Below, piece after piece: positions 56,501 through 64,000 of a DNA stretch of 64,000 nucleotides; position 1 is the stretch's first letter; the number at the start of each line of letters is the position of its first letter. The position numbers and the translations under genes were made by a program. This stretch comes from Isoetes taiwanensis. Taxonomy: Eukaryota; Streptophyta; Lycopodiopsida; Isoetales; Isoetaceae. Location of the stretch: contig JAJEKV010000002.1 of the NCBI GenBank assembly GCA_021234155.1, positions 8,987,709 through 9,051,708 on the forward strand, written 5' to 3'. The notes beneath the pieces are model-generated. The model worked only from the letters and a program-made list of their open reading frames with translations, was not told where the DNA came from and ran no database searches.

Positions 56501-59429
56501 CAATCTGGAAGACAGATTTTCATGCGTGCTTCCAAGCTTATACCTTCGTTACAACTTTTAATATTAAAGAACGGCCATTGATAAGGTAAGTGAACATGGA
56601 TATAACTGGAAATTTCATGCTTAGAGAAATCCATGGTGCAATCCATGACACCTCTTGTGACCTAAATTTGGCTCAGGGAAGGCTGATCATTATTTTTGGT
56701 ATCCTATCTAAACTGGACATTATCTTTGACATTGTGGACAGCTACATCTAAACCTTCATGAAGACTTCACTTGCAATATAATTACTTTCTAATAAGCATG
56801 CTATTTGCTTTACTTACCCTGACATTTTTCCGCTCGCACTCCCTTGTAAATGACTGCATGTGATTTTGTTTTTTTTATTGGTTGGACACTAAACTATCTT
56901 CTCTTGTAAAGGTTGCTATTATTCGACGGCTGCGGCATCCGAGTATTGTCCTCTTCATGGGGGCTGTTACAGTACCTCCGAATCTTTCAATTGTGACAGA
57001 ATACTGTGTAAGGTACCATTCAAGTATGACGCAGTCTTGGTTGAGACAGAAGCTAAGGCTACTTTCTACTGCAGGGGAAGTCTTTTTAAACTGCTTCGAA
57101 ATCCTACACGTGAATTAGATGAACGTCGACGCCTAAGAATGGCATTTGATGTGGTATGGAATAAAAGTAATTTACATAAAATGAATCATTTTTCTATGAC
57201 ATCAATAATATTTTCTTTTCCTGGCCAAAACAAATAGAATGGTATAACAAGAGAAGCTTTAGGATCAGTCCCGTATAATTTTTCTTATATATAATTCACG
57301 ATGCTGTGGTAGAATCAAACAAGCATCTTCTCGTTCTCTTGTTCCTCTGCTGTTTTTGGACTTTGTCAGAGAGGACAACCAAATTTTTTAATGGTTCTCC
57401 ATCCTCTGTAACTGCTAGCATTAGTTACCAGATTGATAGCGTTCTTTGCAGCTGCAGTACCTCCACATTGTTAGGAATAAAGAAACTGTCATTTCTGATA
57501 TCTTGCATAGTTAAAGCGTATTCAGACTGTCAAAACCTATAGGAAATTGGTGCAGGAAGCAGCAATGAAACTTCCATAATAGAGAATGAGATGCAATAGC
57601 ATGAACCTTCAATGTCCATGATGTAACCTCCACATCCACATGGCATAACCTTCATCAGCTTCACATGACATAACCACATTGGGCGCACATAAATTTGAGA
57701 TGCAGAATTTAGGAATTCCATGCCTATAGCTGCCTATAGTAGATCTGCAACCTTAGGAAACACTCCTAGTCATCATGAATATTCGCGCAATCGTCCACAG
57801 GAAAGAGCTATCAGTAGACAATAGTTAATCATTTTTCCATCATTTCTCTTAATTTTCTTCTCTCTGTTCAATGGGGTATTGCTGATAATAATTTGAAAAT
57901 ATGATCCTATATTTTCATGTTTGTGCAAGTTATTATTCTTCATAACATATTCACAATCGATTTTAAGGCACACTGCAATGCATTAACTTCCATGAATGAT
58001 TGTGGTGTAGGCGAAAGGTATGAATTATCTACATAAATGCAATCCTCCAATAGTCCATCGAGACTTGAAGTCCCAAAATCTGCTTGTAGACAGGAACTGG
58101 AATGTGAAGGTAAGCATGCAAAACTGGTTTTGGGTTGAATTTGTACCAATATCCTTGATAGGAGCCAATTTTCCTGGAATGTTTTTGGATTTCCGCAACT
58201 GTCCTTAACCAGATGAAAATCTTAATTAATTAAGTTCTAATGGAGGAGTTGCTCTTATATTAAAATTACCGAGCCAATAACTTATGATATGCTTTATTCT
58301 ATTTATAAATTCAAACACTATCATTTGACGAACGAGACCAATGGATCAACATAGTTAATCTGATTGTGTAGCACCACGGTCATTCAGTGCTAACAAGACA
58401 TATATTTTACTATCTGGTCCTGCTGCCGACCTTTTTGGCAGATATGTATGTCTGAGGCAGGATAAAAGATGGTAATTGGAGGAGCAACTTGAGTTTGAAT
58501 ATTTTTAGGTTGTTTAAATATTGAGTGATATAATAAAGCATCAAATTCCATTCTTAAGACTTGCATATAATGGGTTCCAGGTTAATAAAATGATGGCATC
58601 CTATTGGATAGAGCTATGTAGGATTAGTATACTGGTGAATATAACTGCTTAATCTTCTGTGTTTCCTAGGTTTGCGACTTTGGTTTTTCACGTGCAAAGC
58701 ATCATACTTTTCTAACTTCAAAGTCTAGTGTTGGAACAGTATGCTTCTTCCCCTTGATGTGTATTTACCAGGTATTATGACTGCTGAACTGTTTTTTTTT
58801 TATGTTCAGACAGAATGGATGGCCCCAGAAGTTATGTGTAATGAGCCTTCTGATGAGAAGTATAAAATTTTCACATTTCCTGGATGTCTCTTTTTTGTTT
58901 AAGAAATGCGTTGCTAAGTGGTATGTGTTGTTGGAAAGCAGATGCGATGTGTATAGTTTTGGTGTTATATTGTGGGAATTGGCGACAATGGAGCAACCAT
59001 GGGTTGGAATGAGCTGCATACAAGTACACTTTTGCAGAGAACCATATGTATATTTCTTTGCATATTTATACTCTTCCAGCTGATAAACCTGTATCATCAG
59101 GTAATTGGTGCTGTGGCAGTCCAAAACAGGAGGCTATCTATTCCTGACAATGTCGACCCACTAATTGCAGAGATTGTGCAGTCTTGCTGGCACTCGTAAG
59201 TTTGTAACTACTTTGTTTTGGATTGTCAGGACAGAAGGTTAAATTGCTTGTCCATTCATTCTGCATTTCTAGAGTTAGAACGTTTCTTGATTGACATTTA
59301 CTTTGATTTCTAACTTACAGCGATCCAAAGATAAGGCCATCGTTTGCAGCCATCTTGCACCAACTAAAGTCTCTTAAACGGCCTAGTCTGACAGTGCAAT
59401 CTGCCGTGCAAAATCAGAGTGTAGTGTGA
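53593..59429 (+). CDS. EDR1/CTR1-type Raf-like MAPKKK, 14 exons
   Basis: Serine/threonine kinase of the plant Raf-like (group B) family, whose members act in defence, ethylene or stress signalling. Exons: 53593-53925, 54022-54456, 54537-54637, 55179-55822, 55898-55938, 56014-56082, 56912-57012, 57075-57153, 58011-58109, 58670-58738, 58810-58859, 58942-59023, 59101-59195 and 59321-59429. All are GT-AG and in phase, giving 768 residues. An upstream in-frame TAG (53548) fixes the start. The EDR1 domain spans about residues 105-310 ([48 protein letters not shown]). The kinase domain spans about 495-755: glycine loop GQGSYGKV, lysine K523 in [14 protein letters not shown] with D619, DFG at 637-639, WMAPE at 660-664, and [13 protein letters not shown]. 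Introns 3, 6, 8 and 9 are the long ones (about 540-860 bases). No defect was seen, so it is probably active. Which orthologue it is cannot be told from the window; known family members are often longer at the N-terminus. Confidence 0.95.
56330..56610 (+). repeat. ~165-base tandem duplication within intron 6 of the kinase gene
   Basis: CCTCCCAAGCGTTACCTTTA ... ATTAAAGAATAGTCATTGATAAGCTAAG near 56366 recurs as CTTCCAAGCTTATACCTTCG ... ATTAAAGAACGGCCATTGATAAGGTAAG near 56530. Identity is about 75-80 percent, so it is old. There is no coding potential. Confidence 0.6.
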
Positions 59430-62400
59430 CATGGGAACCTGCTATTGTACCGAGTTTCATAATATGCCAAATTCGCAATAACCCGGATTTCAATCGCGCT
59501 GTACAGAATGAAAGAACCAGAAAGGACAGCTCGGCATATACAGTGTAATTATTTTGACTAATATGCCACTATTTCAATTAACTTTATTTGGCAGATCTAA
59601 CATGGTACCCCAAATGTAGTAGCATTCTAAAAAGACAATTTGATATATTTACGATGAGTTTGTGGCAATAGGATGATTTTCACTTTGTCACACTAACATT
59701 TCACCAACTTAATAACTTGTTGCTGCTTGTGCTCAATTATAGAAAGTAATGTTATCATGTTACTTCATCCTAATATATTCAAGAAGAGCATAGGCTTGCT
59801 TTGAGCGCTTTAATTTTTTCAACGTCATACCACCCTCCCCCCACCCCCAAAACAAGGTGTCAAGCAAGACGAGGGGTTGCTACAAGGCTCTCCTGGGCCT
59901 GAGGTTGAGGCCAGCTTAAATCATACTTGAAAGTTATGTCACAAGTATAAATCAATCAAAATTGCCTCCTGACTCTCTCTACTTTATGATCTCAAAAAGC
60001 CATAAAGGTATAATGAAATTGCATGCGTAACATCTGCCTTTGAGCGTGCCCTCAAAATGACATCTTTGAGGATACGACTTAGTATAAATACACAACACGG
60101 TGTCCACAATCTTGCAAATATTCTCCAATCTCGCTATAAAAAATCACTTGAATGCTATTTCAACACCTCTAATCAGAATTAGTGGCTAAAGGTAATAAAG
60201 GTCCATCTTTGGGCATTGTAGTCAATCAATTCCATGGGCTACCATTTTGAAACTCTCAAGATTTACTTTATTTTAATATTCTTTTCATTCAATCTAGAAT
60301 ATACATCTGCACTACGCTCATGCTTCTTGCTTAAACTAATCAATCAGATGAGATCAATGGATCCATCCAAGATTTCTATGCATAACCGAGACACTGTGCT
60401 GTGGAGTCAAAAGTCAACATTTAATCTCGCATTTAGAAATCAAGTAGAATGTTCGAGCAATGGAATCTAAAAGAATCTGATAGAATCTTAGTATGCCTAT
60501 GACAATATTGGATAGAGAGACTCAAGAAATCTTAAGGGAATCTCTAAGTGACCCTAATAGGATATGTAGCTGAAATCATACTTTTTATGTTTCAGATTTA
60601 TTTTTAATAGGCGCCAAGTATTTTTTGGCAAACTATATTTCTATGGTATATTGTCATTCTTTTTATGTGTTGAATTTATTCTTATTAGGCAATTTCGTGA
60701 TGTCAAACTATATTTTCTATGGCGATGTTCCTCGAAAGCTATTTTTCTGTGCATACTCCTCTATACTAAGTTGAGTTGCTGTAACATTAGCCCAACTTAC
60801 AAACTCCTATATCGCATGTTGCAAAAAGTAAATTGTCAAATCATCATTTCTTGGCAAGTTTTTATTTTGAAGGAAGGAACATACCATGCAGGAAATCTCA
60901 GACTGCATCTAACACAAACATCAATAATATTGTCTACGCATCGCTTGTGAACTTGTCTTAAAATCCTTGATTTCCGGAAGGAATCCTTTTAGCATAGTGT
61001 CATTATTCTTACTATTGAAGTCCCAAATTCTCACCTTCCCATACCTAAAAACATCGCACTCCTAGGTGCTAATGGCAAGTAAAATGCATTACATACAATT
61101 CAATCGTTTCACAAATTCATTAACCTGCTCAACTTCAGTAGTTATTACACATAATACACTCAAGGGGTAGTTTTGAAAGCTGCTAAAGCATCCCATTATT
61201 TCCTGAAGAACTTGACAAAGATTGCTCTTCATGTGAAATGTCTTCAAGGACTCCATGCCCACTAGAACATTTTATCAAAAGTAGACAAAACATGTTCAAA
61301 TGCATCTAAGTTCACTAGACGATGATCATAATGGTTGTCTACTTTTAAAATGTCCTATAAATAAGACATCATAATTCACTACCATATACATCTTCACATT
61401 ATAGTAGTGCCATCTCCTCGCGACTTTTTAAATCAACTAGGAATACATAATGATGTAAAAGCTTAAAGGCTCTGGGCTGATGTATGACGAATGCAAGCTA
61501 AATTGAATAAGCCTTCATCCTTTCTTCAACCTCATTTCAATTTACGCAGGAGGCATTTCCTTTCCTCCCAAAAATTTAAGTTTTTGCAACACCATAAATG
61601 GCTTCTAAACTAGGAACAAATTTAAGTACGTACCATATATCCCCTAAGAAAATTCAAGAGAATGAGTGAAAAAATAACCATTGTTAAACTGGCTAAACTA
61701 CGTATTAATAAACAATAATTCCTGGACAGTTGATGTCCCCGCTCTCCTCATGCTTCCTCCCCTCATACTAAAAAACGCTTAAATAAAGCTTTTCTTTGAT
61801 TCGAAAGTTTGTGGAGGGAGGGAGGACTTGTTATCTTGGTTGGTTATCGGGCTATAATGGAGGATTGGATTGGCTCTGGGTACACGTTGGTATGCCACAT
61901 GCTTCTGCGGATCATGGGCGCTGAAAATCATCAATTGTTGCCAACCACAAACAATGCACACAATATAATCGCTTTAGACAATTAGACTATTCTATACAAT
62001 ATACAACAAGGTTGATTCAACAAGGTTAACAATATGCTTTATTGATAGTCTTACTCAAATCCAAGGAACAAAACCTTTGCCACTCTATCATGGCACCACA
62101 TCCTAATCCACTCAGCCTTCCCTCATTTGGGAAAAAAAAAAAAATGTCTGGCTATTGTAGATGGTTGCTCCTAAAAAAGACTCCAAAAAAGCGATCATGT
62201 AAAAAAATGTTCACTATTGTAGATGCAATCTTGTCAACTTTTGTAGTAATGAAATGTACAAATTTCTCTCATCCAACTTTATCATTATTTTATGCATAAT
62301 GCAAGTAGAAATTTATTCATCAGAAGTGATTTAAATGTAGGATAAAGTTTGCAAATGGGTTATCAAAATTTTAAATTCTTCTTTCCAAATAGGAACTTGA

Positions 62401-64000
62401 AATAAGTTTAATTTCGCTTTCCCCACACCATCAAAGAGGGTTATTGATATGAATTCATTATTTGAAAATGGCTGTATTTGTGCCTCAGAGTTGCTTCTAT
62501 TATTGCTGCCTTTCTTGAGCAGACTACCTAAATCCTAGAGAAATATTTCCAAATCGGAGGAAGCTCGCACAATATTTTAACCTTACCTCCTCGTAAGTTA
62601 AGAATGATAAATAAAATTGAAAACACATTCTCTAATGACATGAGTAGTTACGTACCACAAAGAACAAAATCCTGCTCAAATCGGGACCGTATCACAGAGT
62701 AATCATCAAGCCGCAAAAGAGAAAGTACACATCAAACTTAAAACGCCTCCCTTCAATACATTGGTGTCATCTATCACAAATAAAGAAATCATATCCAAAC
62801 CCCTTTGAAAACTTGGGAAAAAATCAAATAATAACACCAAGAATCGTCCGCGGTTCCCTACCTAAAGAAATGTAACCTTTTGAGGTCATATTCCAAAGTC
62901 TCACATGCTCATATCCAAAGCATTGCACATGATGCGTATAGATTTATTTTGTCTAACTTGATGCGCACTTGTGAAAAGAATTGTATGTTCGCATAGATTT
63001 TAATTTTGAGAGCAACAAACATGGCTGTACATCCAAATAATTAAATAAAATGAAGGAAACATGAATATGGAATAAGCGTAAAGTAATTATCCTAAATATA
63101 CCTAATACAATACAAAAGAAACTTTATCTTCCTCACCTATCGGGTCCATGTCAAGAGAGCCCTTCTCGCAATTGTAAAATGTATTAAAAAGATGCTAATC
63201 CACACATTATTTCTTTGTTCATTCATATACAAATGCAATATACATCTCTACTCCTACAATTAATCGCAATTGAAGACTATAGAAAACAAAGCATGAAATA
63301 CCTCAAAATATTACTTCATCGAATTTAATCGCTACACACGTATTAACCGAAATGCGGCAACTCATTGTTTCAAAAGCGTACGCAGTCATCAAGCTTTTCA
63401 AACAAAGTAATTCCATATTTGCATGATAACCTTGTTAACAAAGTATAACTCGCACTTTTCTAACCAACCAATTGTATGTCCATTGCACAATAACAATATG
63501 CACAACAATATGCCATAACAATATGTACGCCCATTATGCAAGTTCGATTTTTGAAGGCCAAGTTGACTGATACAAAGATGCCATTTTGCTCCATCAAGAA
63601 GCAAAATCGATCCGGAGAAATGGCTCGCCCAAGCAAATACATCAAAATATTTTGAACTCGAGTAATAGAAAACTAGATTTGCACTTCCAAAATACGTGAG
63701 ATGGCACCGGCCCATAGCTAGCCCCTATTTCATAGACAATCAAAGAAATAATATGCGAAGACGGTTCCTCGATAATTCCACCAAAGGAAGTCAGCTGACA
63801 ATGTAGACATTAGGTTGTACTGAACGAGGCATGCAAACTAGTTTTTCCCGTGCACATGCCACAATTCAATGGCTGCAACTACCGCACTTCCAATGCACAA
63901 TAATCCGCCCTCGCAGCTTCATAGAAACACACATCCACACAAAAGAGTTTACCTAAAGCTTGAGAAGCATTATCGCCAAAAATCTCTCGGCGACTTCCAT
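59430..64000. other. AT-rich flank, no gene recognised
   Basis: The 3' flank of the kinase gene is followed by AT-rich sequence with only chance ORFs (for example 60234-60470, and 63715-63398 on the minus strand). A pyrimidine/purine-skewed run CCCTCCCCCCACCCCC lies near 59832, and a run of A near 62130. A small repeat of AACAATATG(C/T) units occurs at about 63485-63525. Confidence 0.3.

Noticed and set aside
63398-63715. 105-codon minus-strand ORF near the window end
   Set aside because: Hydrophobic, cysteine-rich by composition, partly built on a short AACAATATG repeat, with no family resemblance.

Overview
This is a nuclear window from a land plant. The evidence is two spliced genes with GT-AG introns and plant-specific products: sucrose-phosphate synthase on the minus strand, and an EDR1/CTR1-type Raf-like kinase on the plus strand. 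PPR and trihelix remnants and abundant LTR and non-LTR retroelements fit this. A DUF7869-type ORF leans me towards a non-angiosperm vascular plant (fern or lycophyte), but the sequence alone does not prove that. I saw no bacterial, organellar or CRISPR signal.

Layout. 1-6 kb is AT-rich and holds a dead PPR gene (about 1474-1963) and a trihelix-domain fragment broken by a 46-bp tandem duplication (about 4575-4871). 6.04-6.80 kb is a small TIR element with a GC-rich hairpin at its left end. 7.70-12.46 kb is a 13-exon sucrose-phosphate synthase gene in which every splice phase fits, but one in-frame TGA sits in exon 5 (10840-10842). 13.3-21.6 kb is a nest of older mobile elements: tRNA-derived SINE-like pieces, two 5'-truncated LINEs (one with a 10-bp target-site duplication), and a CACTA-type left end upstream of a DUF7869-type ORF with one in-frame TAG.

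21.7-45.9 kb is a rearranged mosaic of one Ty3/gypsy chromodomain retrotransposon family. gag, RT/RNase H, integrase, chromodomain and LTR pieces occur in both orientations. The mosaic includes a pol-LTR-PBS-gag junction, an LTR segment inside an integrase, and a roughly 3-kb inverted repeat of chromodomain plus LTR. No copy is coding-competent. A LINE reverse-transcriptase remnant and several tandem repeats lie at 27-36 kb. 46-53.5 kb is AT-rich with no recognised gene.

53.59-59.43 kb is a 14-exon Raf-like kinase gene of 768 codons, apparently intact, with all catalytic motifs. 59.4-64 kb is AT-rich with nothing recognised.

The genes do not form a functional unit: two unrelated housekeeping/signalling genes flank a transposon cluster. 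Exon coordinates were worked out by hand from splice signals, reading phase and family knowledge. Transposon boundaries are approximate unless stated otherwise.
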